Shown: piece by piece, positions 14,416 to 21,778 of the stretch
How the letters are laid out: each line of letters starts with the position of its first letter
Position numbering within the stretch: the stretch's first letter is position 1
Assembly: GCA_964580235.1 (NCBI GenBank)
Contig: CAZOJY010000043.1
Location: 1-25,408 of the forward strand
From: G020348385 sp964580235
GTDB lineage: Bacteria > Acidobacteriota > Aminicenantia > Aminicenantales > Aminicenantaceae
Direction: 5' to 3'
Length of the DNA stretch: 25,408 nt
The notes under the pieces: generated by a model
What the model was told of the DNA's origin: nothing
What the model saw: the letters and a program-made list of their open reading frames with translations, nothing else
Database searches by the model: none
Made by a program: the position numbers and the translations under genes

Positions 14416-16705
14416 ATTGCCGAATTGATCGAACATCGAGGACAAAGCAGGAGCGGCCGTGGGTGGCGATAACCAGCTCATACTCGCGGGGATGGATCAT
14501 CAGATCATGCACTGGGGTAGTCGGCAGATGGCTGCAGAGCGAATGCCAGGTCTGCCCTCTGTCGAGCGTGACATACACCCCAAGTTCTGTCCCCACATAC
14601 AAGATTTTCTTGTCGCGGGGATCTTCCCGGATGACGTTAATCCCCTCAGATGGCAGGTTCCCGCCAATGGACTTCCATGACTCGCCGAAGTCCGTTGACA
14701 TGTACACATACTTTTCGAAATCATCCTCTCGATATCCTGTCAATGTTACATAAACGGTTCCCAGCTCGTGCTGTGAGGCAATCACCCGGCTCACCCATTT
14801 TGCCGGAAGTCCAGATTTGACGAGCGCCCAGGTTTTGCCGTCGTTCTTGGTCACCTGGACATTCCCATCATCTGTCCCTGCATAGATCAGCCCCTTCTGG
14901 AGCGGCGATTCTGAAAGCATCGTTATAGTGCCATAGGGAACATTTCCCTGCTTTTCCGGCCCGGGATTCGTAGTCAGATCAGGGCTGATGCACGTCCAGC
15001 TGTCCCCCCTGTCAGCCGATTTAAAGACCTTTTGTGCCGCATAATACAGCGTGGCCGGATCATATATCGAAATAAAATAAGGCGTCATCCAATTATATCT
15101 CAACCGAGGCTCACCCTCCTCTGCCCTCGGCATGATGTCTTTCGTCTCTCCCGTCTTCATGTTTTTCCGCCGCAGCACCCCGAACTGATGTTCGTAATAC
15201 ATGATATCGTGATCGACCGGATCCCTATAGGTGAAGTAGCTGTCTCCCCCTCCCCATCTGTCCAGGTAAATGTCCTTCCAGGGATCCTCCACGCCGGATT
15301 TTGTCAGCCTGTCCTCGACATTGTGTGTGCTCGGCCCGTAAAGAGCCGCATTATCCTGCGTCCCCCCATAAATGTTATATGGTTTGTCCATATCAACCCA
15401 AACCGCGTAAAACTCTCCGATCGGAAAATTGTTGAGATGCAGCCAGGTCTCGCCTCGGTCATGCGACATATACAATCCTCCGTCATTCCCCAGCAGCAGC
15501 CTGTCCGGGTTCCTGGGATCGATCCACATCTCGTGCATATCCAGGTGCATCACCCTTATGTTATGAGAGAGAACATGAACGATGGTTTCCCCGGATTCTT
15601 TAAAGATTTCTCCCCCATCTGTCGAATGGAGGAGTTTGTTTCCCAACACATAAATTTCGTCCGGATTATCGGGCGCTACCCGGACGAGACAAAAATCATA
15701 CCCGATAGCCGTCGGCACTCCGTCTTCACGGATCTTCCGCCACGTTTCCCCCTTATCATCCGACCGATAAACTTCGCCTCTCCGCCGACGCCTCGTCCCT
15801 TCCTCTGTCGGTTCATGATTATCCAGAAGCGCATAAATGATTTTGGGATCAGAAGGTGCGATAGCAAGGCCAAAGCGGCCCACATACTCGCCAACCGGAA
15901 GCCCCCCAGTTAAACGCTTCCATGTGCGTCCTGCATCAACTGTCTTGTACAACCCGCTGCCCTCTCCGCAGATCACATTGTTCCAGGCTTTCCTGTCCCT
16001 TTCCCAGGCTGCCGCATACAAGGTCTTGCTGTCCGAAGGATCCATCACGATCTCGATAATTCCCGCCTTCTCCGAAACGTATAGAACCTTCTCCCATGTT
16101 TTCCCTCCATCCACTGTTTTGTAAACACCCCGCTCCTCATTGTAGCCGTAATTGTGTCCCAAAGCCGCCACATACACCACATCTGGATCCTCGGGATCGA
16201 TCACAATTCTTGGCACATGGTGGGATTCATGGAGGCCCATGTTCTGCCACGTTTTTCCCGCATCCACCGATTTGAACACCCCTGTCCCGGCATACGAACT
16301 CCTGGCCATCAAGACTTCTCCGGTTCCCACCCAAACGATATTTGGATCCGACGGTGCAATAGCCACACATCCGATCGCAAACGTCGACTCGTCCTCAAAT
16401 ACCGCCGTCCAGGTCGTGCCGTTGTTCACGCTCTTCCACAGATTTCCCGAACCGGCTCCGGCATAGATCGTGTACGGCTCGTCCGGATGGCAGGCGATCG
16501 CCTCGATCCTCCCGCCGCAAAATTCCGGCCCCACGGCCCGCCACTTCAAATCCTTGAACGGCGATTCCTCCTTGAGCCTTTGGTGGTGTTCCCATGCCTT
16601 CATCCGCACATCCGCCGGCGTGGTATTATCCTGCACAAACGAAAGCCCAACACCCACAGCGCCAAAACATATAACCATCCCGAGCCAAAAACGTTTGTTC
16701 CTCAT
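14414..16705 (-). CDS. Exported Asp-box (BNR/VPS10-like) beta-propeller protein
   Basis: A 763-residue secreted protein. The ATG at 16705 is chosen because GAGGGAG sits six bases upstream and a signal peptide follows (MRNKRFWLGMVICFGAVGVG); three upstream in-frame ATGs are less well placed. The body consists of at least ten Asp-box motifs of the S-x-D-x-G-x-T-W type: SVNNGTTW, SVDAGKTW, TVDGGKTW, TVDAGRTW, SDDKGETW, SHDRGETW, SADRGDSW, NDGKTW, STDFGESW and TLDRGQTW. These mark the turns of two propellers, as in sortilin/VPS10 and sialidase-like proteins. Databases often call such proteins glycosyl hydrolases without evidence for catalysis, and no active site is apparent here. Its stop codon lies within the right end of the MITE-like element. 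Confidence 0.85.
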   Translation of the reverse strand: MRNKRFWLGMVICFGAVGVGLSFVQDNTTPADVRMKAWEHHQRLKEESPFKDLKWRAVGPEFCGGRIEAIACHPDEPYTIYAGAGSGNLWKSVNNGTTWTAVFEDESTFAIGCVAIAPSDPNIVWVGTGEVLMARSSYAGTGVFKSVDAGKTWQNMGLHESHHVPRIVIDPEDPDVVYVAALGHNYGYNEERGVYKTVDGGKTWEKVLYVSEKAGIIEIVMDPSDSKTLYAAAWERDRKAWNNVICGEGSGLYKTVDAGRTWKRLTGGLPVGEYVGRFGLAIAPSDPKIIYALLDNHEPTEEGTRRRRRGEVYRSDDKGETWRKIREDGVPTAIGYDFCLVRVAPDNPDEIYVLGNKLLHSTDGGEIFKESGETIVHVLSHNIRVMHLDMHEMWIDPRNPDRLLLGNDGGLYMSHDRGETWLHLNNFPIGEFYAVWVDMDKPYNIYGGTQDNAALYGPSTHNVEDRLTKSGVEDPWKDIYLDRWGGGDSYFTYRDPVDHDIMYYEHQFGVLRRKNMKTGETKDIMPRAEEGEPRLRYNWMTPYFISIYDPATLYYAAQKVFKSADRGDSWTCISPDLTTNPGPEKQGNVPYGTITMLSESPLQKGLIYAGTDDGNVQVTKNDGKTWALVKSGLPAKWVSRVIASQHELGTVYVTLTGYREDDFEKYVYMSTDFGESWKSIGGNLPSEGINVIREDPRDKKILYVGTELGVYVTLDRGQTWHSLCSHLPTTPVHDLMIHPREYELVIATHGRSCFVLDVRSIRQ

Positions 16706-16815
16706 GTTCATCTCCCTCATAGGATGCCCTTTACCTATCACAAGAAATAAATCTGGTCAACACAAACAGATTTAGAAGATCGGACACCATTTTATTCATT
16801 ATTTCCACAAAACTC

Positions 16816-16843
16816 TTGACATATAAGCCTGCAGTCTTATATT
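16816..16843 (+). promoter_or_regulatory. satD-like gene promoter
   Basis: TTGACA (16816-16821), 16-base spacer and TATATT (16838-16843), giving a leader of roughly 20 bases to the ATG at 16871. The palindromic operator at 16823-16840 fills the spacer and touches the -10, a typical position for repression. Confidence 0.6.
16823..16840. promoter_or_regulatory. Palindromic operator, site 1
   Basis: ATAAGCCT GC AGTCTTAT, matching the pattern ATAAGNYTNNAGNCTTAT shared with two other sites at 16852 and 17552. It overlaps the promoter. Binding by the SatD-like protein is inferred from position. Confidence 0.6.
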
Positions 16844-16851
16844 AATTAAAT

Positions 16852-16869
16852 ATAAGTTTTTAGGCTTAT
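16852..16869. promoter_or_regulatory. Palindromic operator, site 2
   Basis: ATAAGTTT TT AGGCTTAT, ending one base before the satD-like ATG. Its left half and the right half of site 1 themselves form an inverted repeat (CTTATAT at 16836 and ATATAAG at 16850). The site occupies the place of a ribosome site, and no Shine-Dalgarno is present. Confidence 0.6.
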
Positions 16870-16870
16870 A

Positions 16871-17542
16871 ATGACCAGGAAAAAAGTTTACGGAGTCATA
16901 ACAGGAGATTTAATAAAGTCCATCGAATATCGAGCTTCCCGGAACGATGTTTTACTCCGCCTAAAGAAAATCCTGTTATCTGCAGCAAAACTCGAAACCC
17001 ATGAGGATGAATTTATAATTTTCTCGGACATTTTCAGGGGCGATTCCTTCCAAGGAATCCTTTCCCGATCCTCTTCATCTTTGAAAATCGCGTTGTTAAT
17101 TCAAGCGGAACTCTTAAGAGAACAAGTCGGGAGCGTACGTATCGAATCCCGATTGGGAATCGGACTAGGGCCGGTCGATTTCTTGGACAAAAATAGAATC
17201 GTTGAAAGTGACGGCGTAGCCTTCCGCCTCTCCGGCCAGGCACTGGACAAAACAGATAAATACCGGAGATTGACCATGTTGTCCCCATCCGAAGAAATAA
17301 ACCAACACTTGAACATGCTCTCCGCAGCGCTGGACGCGATCATGCAGCGCTGGAGCAGTGAGCAGGCAGAGGCCATCTCGTTCTGGCTTCAGGGAAATAC
17401 ACAGGAATCGATCGCACACATGCTGGGAATCAAACAGCCTGCGGTGCACCAACGGCTGCAGCTTGCAGGACATTTTGCCATCCGAGAGGCACAAGAATAT
17501 TTTGCCAGGCTGACCAAAAAATATAAGGCCAAGGAATTATAA
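16871..17542 (+). CDS. SatD family protein, probable DNA-binding autoregulator
   Basis: A 223-residue cytoplasmic protein of the SatD family. Family features: N-terminal YGVITGDLIKSI (residues 7-18), FRGDSFQGIL near 55-64, RLGIGLGPVDF near 95 and GVAFRLSGQALD near 117. The C-terminal part reads as a helix-turn-helix (about 175-200: TQESIAHMLGIKQPAVHQRLQLAG), of the sort that follows an SOS-type N-terminal half in this family. SatD genes were first named in the Streptococcus mutans sat operon; the biochemical role is unsettled. In many bacteria the gene is followed by a DUF3307 membrane-protein gene, and here only a remnant of it follows. The 18-base palindromes in the promoter and behind the gene suggest autoregulation. 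Confidence 0.8.
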   Translation: MTRKKVYGVITGDLIKSIEYRASRNDVLLRLKKILLSAAKLETHEDEFIIFSDIFRGDSFQGILSRSSSSLKIALLIQAELLREQVGSVRIESRLGIGLGPVDFLDKNRIVESDGVAFRLSGQALDKTDKYRRLTMLSPSEEINQHLNMLSAALDAIMQRWSSEQAEAISFWLQGNTQESIAHMLGIKQPAVHQRLQLAGHFAIREAQEYFARLTKKYKAKEL

Positions 17543-17555
17543 TGGTACATTATAA
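17537..17555. repeat. Perfect palindrome at satD-like stop codon
   Basis: TTATAATGGTACATTATAA, with 8-base arms and a 3-base centre, covers the stop codon and runs into operator site 3. It may be a weak transcript end or part of the operator; there is no U-tract. Confidence 0.4.
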
Positions 17556-17569
17556 GGCTCTAGACTTAT
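17552..17569. promoter_or_regulatory. Palindromic operator, site 3
   Basis: ATAAGGCT CT AGACTTAT, the third copy of the satD-region palindrome. It overlaps the ATG of the DUF3307 remnant and lies 191 bases upstream of the repeat-tail operon, which it could therefore also influence. Confidence 0.55.
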
Positions 17570-17755
17570 GAAACCGGCCCTCGACCTCACACGAATACTG
17601 CTGGCGCATTTCGTGGGTGATTTCTTTTTCCTTTCTAAAAAAGGCATCCAAAACAAACAAGAAAAAAAATGGAATATATTCTTATAGGATCCCTTCTCAG
17701 CATCGGCCTCGCTATGCTGATGGGGTACGCAGTTAAGGCATGGATAGGGAGTTAA
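17568..17755 (+). pseudogene. Collapsed DUF3307 membrane-protein gene
   Basis: The first piece (17568-17687) reads MKPALDLTRILLAHFVGDFFF and onward for 39 residues to a stop; LLAHxxGDFFLQ is the usual N-terminus of DUF3307 proteins. In another frame, 17669-17755 encodes MEYILIGSLLSIGLAMLMG and nine more residues, resembling the usual C-terminal EYxLIGTLLSF helix of the same family. DUF3307 proteins are normally over 200 residues, so most of the middle is gone and the two ends meet at a run of eight A (17662-17669). The position behind satD supports the identity. The 28-residue second piece could still be translated as a small membrane peptide; it ends five bases before the next gene. Confidence 0.6.
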
Positions 17756-17760
17756 ATGCC

Positions 17761-19443
17761 ATGATAAAAAAAATAATCATTTGGATGGGGATACTGCTGA
17801 TCCTGGGCCTGGTTTCAACAGCCATTGCCGGGGAGGGGCGCCTTGATTTTGTCGAAACCGAAGTCATTCTTTTTCCCGACGGTAAAGCATCGATCGAATA
17901 CGTGGTGCGGTACATCGTGACAGCCGGTGAATTCCACGGATTTTACTTTTCGGGATTCGACCGCCTGACTCCCCATTTCGACCGCCAGAATGCCGCCGGC
18001 ATCGACAGCCGGGGAAACACCTACGGCTTGGACATCAAAAAGGTGAATGCCGGCAAATACGATATCGTCCTGGCCAACGGAGCCGGCGTCTCTACCGGTT
18101 ATGTCACCTACCGGTTTCGCTTCGCCGCCGATATGGCCCGGGCCGGATATCTGGCGCCCACGACCGCCGCCGAAGGCCGGGAGCTTGTCGTCTTCAACTG
18201 GGCACCTACGGATTGGGACCAGCCTCTGTCACACTACACGGTCAAGGTCATCTATCCGATAGAATACACTTCCTCCCAGACCGACCGAAGTGCTATCGAA
18301 CCAGCACTTCTGGCCCGCGGTTTTGCCACAGAACGGTTCATGAACCGGGAATACAAAATCGACTACCGCCTCCGGAAAATCGGGGAAAAACAGCATATCG
18401 AAGTCCTTCTGCACAAAGAAAACGCCAGCACTCACTACCACTTCCGAATCCAGCAGTACATCAATGCGGATGTGTTCCCTCAAATCAGCACAGCCAGCCC
18501 GGCTCGCGGGGAAACAGCTCGCCCGAAACAAACAACTCTTCCTTCAGAACAAGTCACAACCGGAGAAAGCAAAGCTTCGAAATCCCGATGGAGCCTGCTT
18601 ATCGGGTTTGTTGCCATGCTCCTCTCCGGCGTATTCGGCGTGTCGCGCAAACACCGGTCCATGGTCCGGGCCCAATCCGAGCTCGACCAGGTCCAGTGGG
18701 TGAGAAAGGATTGGGAGCCGCCCAAAATCGAACTGGCCTCATTCCGAAAGCCGGGAAAGATCGCCAAAGACCTGGACCCGATCGAGGCCGGCATGTATAT
18801 CGGCGTCCCCTACAAACAGATTTTTTCCACCATCCTGTCCCAACTGGTCAAAAGGAACTGCATCGAAGTCATCAACAGGGATCCTCTCCGCGTGGAAGTC
18901 GCGTCCCCTCTGCCCGTCCCCTACAGCGAGTTGAGCTCCTACGAACAGAAAATGTACAAAGCCGCCAAGGATGACGGCATCTTCAGCGAGCAGGAGCTGA
19001 ATGGTCTTTTGAAAGAGGTCGTCCACAACATCCAGCAAAAAGCCTGGGACTGCGACATCGATGCCACAAAAAATTATTACGGCGACCAGATCGCCCAAGC
19101 CTTCGGCCAGGAGCCGGAAGAACCGCCCGGCAGGGAAGCCATGCAGCGCCGCCGGGACGATCCGATAAACAGCTGGTGGTATTGGTACCACTGGCACTAC
19201 GGCATGAACCGCCACTACAATCCCAACCAGTATGACCACGAATTCGAAGCCTCGATGCCGGTTGATCCCGATGTGGTGGATTTTCAAGAATTTCTAGGAC
19301 CGGGGGCAGGGGGTATCGACGCATGCCATGCCGCATGCCACGACGCATGCCACGACGCATGCCATTCGGCCTGCCACTCCGCGTGTCATTCGGCCTGCCA
19401 CTCGGCCTGCCATTCGGCCTGTGTCAGCGGAGGGGGACATTGA
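17761..19443 (+). CDS. DUF2207/TIGR04222-like membrane protein with Cys-His repeat tail (candidate radical SAM substrate)
   Basis: A 560-residue protein. The ATG at 17761 is preferred over one at 17740, because AGGGAG lies nine bases upstream and a signal peptide follows (1-23, ending AIAG). Residues 24-240 form an exported beta-rich domain resembling the DUF2207 N-terminus (DFVETEVILFPDGKASIEYVV). One membrane helix spans about 277-294 and is followed by RKHR, so the C-terminal half should be cytoplasmic. That half has a conserved-looking region (LDPIEAGMYIGVPYKQIFSTILSQL, in two pieces around 338-362), an aromatic/His patch (SWWYWYHWHYGMNRHY, 471-486) and a tail, 521-560, of eight Ala-Cys-His-x units, one ACVS unit and GGGH. 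The stop overlaps the radical SAM start by one base (TGATG). The TIGR04222-like assignment is from memory. That the tail is the enzyme's target is inferred. Confidence 0.8.
   Translation: MIKKIIIWMGILLILGLVSTAIAGEGRLDFVETEVILFPDGKASIEYVVRYIVTAGEFHGFYFSGFDRLTPHFDRQNAAGIDSRGNTYGLDIKKVNAGKYDIVLANGAGVSTGYVTYRFRFAADMARAGYLAPTTAAEGRELVVFNWAPTDWDQPLSHYTVKVIYPIEYTSSQTDRSAIEPALLARGFATERFMNREYKIDYRLRKIGEKQHIEVLLHKENASTHYHFRIQQYINADVFPQISTASPARGETARPKQTTLPSEQVTTGESKASKSRWSLLIGFVAMLLSGVFGVSRKHRSMVRAQSELDQVQWVRKDWEPPKIELASFRKPGKIAKDLDPIEAGMYIGVPYKQIFSTILSQLVKRNCIEVINRDPLRVEVASPLPVPYSELSSYEQKMYKAAKDDGIFSEQELNGLLKEVVHNIQQKAWDCDIDATKNYYGDQIAQAFGQEPEEPPGREAMQRRRDDPINSWWYWYHWHYGMNRHYNPNQYDHEFEASMPVDPDVVDFQEFLGPGAGGIDACHAACHDACHDACHSACHSACHSACHSACHSACVSGGGH
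19321..19428 (+). repeat. Nine in-frame 12-bp repeats encoding Ala-Cys-His-x
   Basis: Nine consecutive 12-base units encode ACHA, ACHD, ACHD, five ACHS and a final ACVS. The units differ at synonymous positions (GCA/GCC/GCG, TGC/TGT, CAT/CAC, TCG/TCC), so the protein pattern is better kept than the DNA pattern. Confidence 0.9.
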
Positions 19444-20807
19444 TGCACCCGGCATCTCCTAAACTGGACTGGGTGGATGCTTTCGTAAAACGGATCCGCC
19501 CCTATGTCCATGTACGGCTGACAGACCGGGTGCTCATCCGCCTGCCCAACCATGCCTTCAAGCTCAATACAACAGGCGCCCGGGTGCTGCACCACATCAT
19601 CCAGGGAGGTTCGGTCAAAGACATCCTCAAGGCCCGATCTTATGACAAAGAACTCCCAAACCAGCTTCAATCATTCTTCATCGATCTCTCCCGCATGCTG
19701 AACTCGGCTATCTGTGACGTTTATCGATCCCCCTCACTCAAACGGGTGACGTTCGACCTCGGCTATATCGAACTGCCCATCCTATCAGAATTGGCCCTCA
19801 CCTGGCGCTGCAACATCAAATGCCAATTCTGCTACGCATCCTGCACATGCATTTCCGATTCGGATGATGAATCCGGCAGGGAAGAGCTGACCACCAAAGA
19901 AGTCAAAAAGGTTCTGAACATCATCCGCCGCGATGCCGAAGTACCGAGCATATCCTTTACCGGTGGGGAACCGGCGCTGCGGGAAGACCTCTCAGAGCTT
20001 GTCGCCTATGCGTCCGGATCGCTCAACATGCGGGTGAATTTGATTACGAACGGAACCCTGATCACAAATAAAGCCGCAAAAAGTCTAAAAAAGGCCGGAC
20101 TGGAATCCGCTCAGGTCAGCATCGAATCGCCCGACCCGGATGTCCACAACCGGATCGTCGGCGTCGCAAACGCGTTCCAGGCATCCGTGAACGGATTCCT
20201 CGCATTAAAAAAGGCCGGGGTTTCTGTCCACCCCCATGCCACCCTCTGCCAGTTGAATCAGCACACCCTCCCGCAGATGCCTCAATTTGCCAAATCGTTG
20301 GGAGTGGACCGGTTTTCCCTGAATATGATCATCCCGGCCGGACGGGGCGAAGCCAAAGACCTGGCCATCAAATACAGCGAAATCGAAGAGATGGTGCTGG
20401 ATATAAAATCAGCATCAGAGACCGCCGGCATCCGATTCATGTGGTACTCCCCGACACCGATGTGCCTGTTCAATCCAATCTCCCATCAGTTGGGCAACAA
20501 AGGCTGCAGCGCCTGCGAAGGACTGCTCTCCGTGGATCCTTATGGCAGAGTTCTCCCCTGTTCCAGTTGGAAGGAACCTGTCGGGAATCTGCTCGTAGAC
20601 GGATTCCGGGCCGTGTGGTTCGGCAAAAAGGGACAATCTCTGCGGGAAAAACGTGCGGCCCACCCCGGCTGCAGGGAATGCGAACATTTTGCCGCATGCC
20701 ACGGTGCCTGTCCGCTGTACTTCAAAGTCCACGGGTACGGGGAACTGGAAGGGCCGCTGGCAAAGCTTAAAACGGACAATCTGAATAATCATAGGAGTTG
20801 CCAATGA
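19443..20807 (+). CDS. Radical SAM/SPASM enzyme with PqqD-like recognition domain
   Basis: A 454-residue enzyme. The start is the ATG inside the TGATG junction at 19443; a longer frame reads back through the repeat tail out of frame. Residues about 15-90 look like a PqqD/RRE peptide-binding domain (VHVRLTDRVLIRLPNHAFKL, then NTTGARVLHHI). The radical SAM cluster motif is Cys123-x3-Cys127-x2-Cys130 (CNIKCQFC), with two more Cys just behind (134, 136), and the SAM-binding TGGEP begins at 173. The C-terminal SPASM region has Cys355, 358, 373, 410, 413, 419 and 423, enough for auxiliary iron-sulfur clusters. Enzymes of this build modify peptides (thioether, epimer or C-C bonds). The coupled gene pair points to the Cys-His tail upstream as substrate (inference). 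The end overlaps the next gene by four bases. Confidence 0.9.
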   Translation: MHPASPKLDWVDAFVKRIRPYVHVRLTDRVLIRLPNHAFKLNTTGARVLHHIIQGGSVKDILKARSYDKELPNQLQSFFIDLSRMLNSAICDVYRSPSLKRVTFDLGYIELPILSELALTWRCNIKCQFCYASCTCISDSDDESGREELTTKEVKKVLNIIRRDAEVPSISFTGGEPALREDLSELVAYASGSLNMRVNLITNGTLITNKAAKSLKKAGLESAQVSIESPDPDVHNRIVGVANAFQASVNGFLALKKAGVSVHPHATLCQLNQHTLPQMPQFAKSLGVDRFSLNMIIPAGRGEAKDLAIKYSEIEEMVLDIKSASETAGIRFMWYSPTPMCLFNPISHQLGNKGCSACEGLLSVDPYGRVLPCSSWKEPVGNLLVDGFRAVWFGKKGQSLREKRAAHPGCRECEHFAACHGACPLYFKVHGYGELEGPLAKLKTDNLNNHRSCQ

Positions 20808-21778
20808 CATCCATTCTGCGTCTATTCGGATTTCCTCCACCGGAGAGGCGGGACAGCGTCCGGTTTCATTTCGCAAAAAACCTCACATACCAGGCCCGCA
20901 TCAATATCACGTTGATATTATTGATCTTGGGGTTTGCCCTGCAAATCTATTTCATGAAGGCATTATATGGGGCTCCCCTTTTGTTTATCGGAATTTGTTT
21001 GGTCCTCGTCAAAGGATACGACAGCCGGCTGCGGATAAAAGGTTTCACTCAGGATCCCGACTGGAAAACGGTTCCGATCGACAAGATCCAGGAAATCGAG
21101 CAGCTCCGGAAACGCAATAAAAAATGGGACAGCGATGCCCTGGATGTTTCTAATGCCCTCGGTATCTTCAGCCTCATTCTGATCGGCGGCGCGGCGCTTG
21201 CCGGCGCTTATTTTCTCGGGCAGGCGGCAAAGGATACGAGAGTCACAACGATCCTGGCCATCGACATCGCCATTTTTATGATTCCTCTCTGGTTTTCCGG
21301 GATGAAGTTCATCCTGAAACAGCCCAATTTGGCCATCAAGGTGAAAATGATTATGTGGTTGTATAATGTTTTTCAGGAGCTAAAACTGGACGGAGAGGAG
21401 TTTCGCCCGGCCTTGATGCTATCCCGGGGCAAAGATGACAAAACCATTCCTGATGATGCGCGTTTTTCGGTAGCATTTCCCGATAGCCCGGAGGGATTCT
21501 ACGGCCTCCAGGCGCAGATCAACCTGAATGTGGTGCAGGGGACGAGCTACCCCTATTTTTACTGTGTGCTGGCGGCCAAGCCCGGCTTTGGATTGGCCAG
21601 GTACCAGGACAAAATTGAACTCGCGGAAAAAATCATCTGCGAATACCAGGAAGACAGCCGCGCAGAGGTTTTGGTGATCCGGCAGCACACGACACAAAAA
21701 TCCGGCTATCACACCAAAAAACGCCAATGCATAGCCACCCTGATAACCGCTCTCGAAGCCGCCCGTTTAATTCGGTGA
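20804..21778 (+). CDS. Four-helix membrane protein of unknown function, third gene of the repeat-tail operon
   Basis: A 324-residue protein; the ATG at 20804 is chosen because AGGAG ends six bases upstream, whereas an in-frame TTG at 20798 has no spacing. It overlaps the radical SAM stop (ATGA). Two helix pairs are visible, about 34-51 with 54-70, and 118-139 with 147-171, separated by a charged segment (KIQEIEQLRKRNKKWDSDALD) that should be cytoplasmic. The remaining 150 residues form a soluble domain (IPDDARFSVAFPDSPEGFYGL, later YPYFYCVLAAKPGFGL) with no Cys motif or catalytic signature recognised. The family is not known to me. Coupling suggests a role in the same membrane system as the tail protein. 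The last codons, ATT CGG TGA, belong to a dispersed repeat, so the C-terminus may have been changed by insertion. Confidence 0.8.
   Translation: MTSILRLFGFPPPERRDSVRFHFAKNLTYQARINITLILLILGFALQIYFMKALYGAPLLFIGICLVLVKGYDSRLRIKGFTQDPDWKTVPIDKIQEIEQLRKRNKKWDSDALDVSNALGIFSLILIGGAALAGAYFLGQAAKDTRVTTILAIDIAIFMIPLWFSGMKFILKQPNLAIKVKMIMWLYNVFQELKLDGEEFRPALMLSRGKDDKTIPDDARFSVAFPDSPEGFYGLQAQINLNVVQGTSYPYFYCVLAAKPGFGLARYQDKIELAEKIICEYQEDSRAEVLVIRQHTTQKSGYHTKKRQCIATLITALEAARLIR

Noticed and set aside
15032..15913. Long plus-strand open frame (293 codons) opposite the Asp-box propeller gene
   Set aside because: It lies wholly antisense to a protein with clear Asp-box repeats, has no ribosome site and gives no recognisable protein.
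16706..16800. Minus-strand promoter for the Asp-box gene (TTGACC near 16759)
   Set aside because: No acceptable -10 at the right distance (TAGGTA at best), so not listed.
18213..18974. Plus-strand open frame (253 codons) inside the repeat-tail gene
   Set aside because: It is an alternative frame of the same GC-rich gene with Pro/Arg-rich, low-information translation.
19321..19428. CRISPR-like or simple microsatellite array
   Set aside because: 12-base units without spacers, in frame, with synonymous variation; it is coding.
19323..19442. Radical SAM gene starting inside the repeat tail (40 codons longer)
   Set aside because: The extension is the repeat tail read in another frame (Met/Pro/Arg-rich), and the TGATG junction gives a natural start at 19443.
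20798..20803. TTG start for the third operon gene
   Set aside because: It directly abuts the AGGAG with no spacing; ATG at 20804 is correctly placed.
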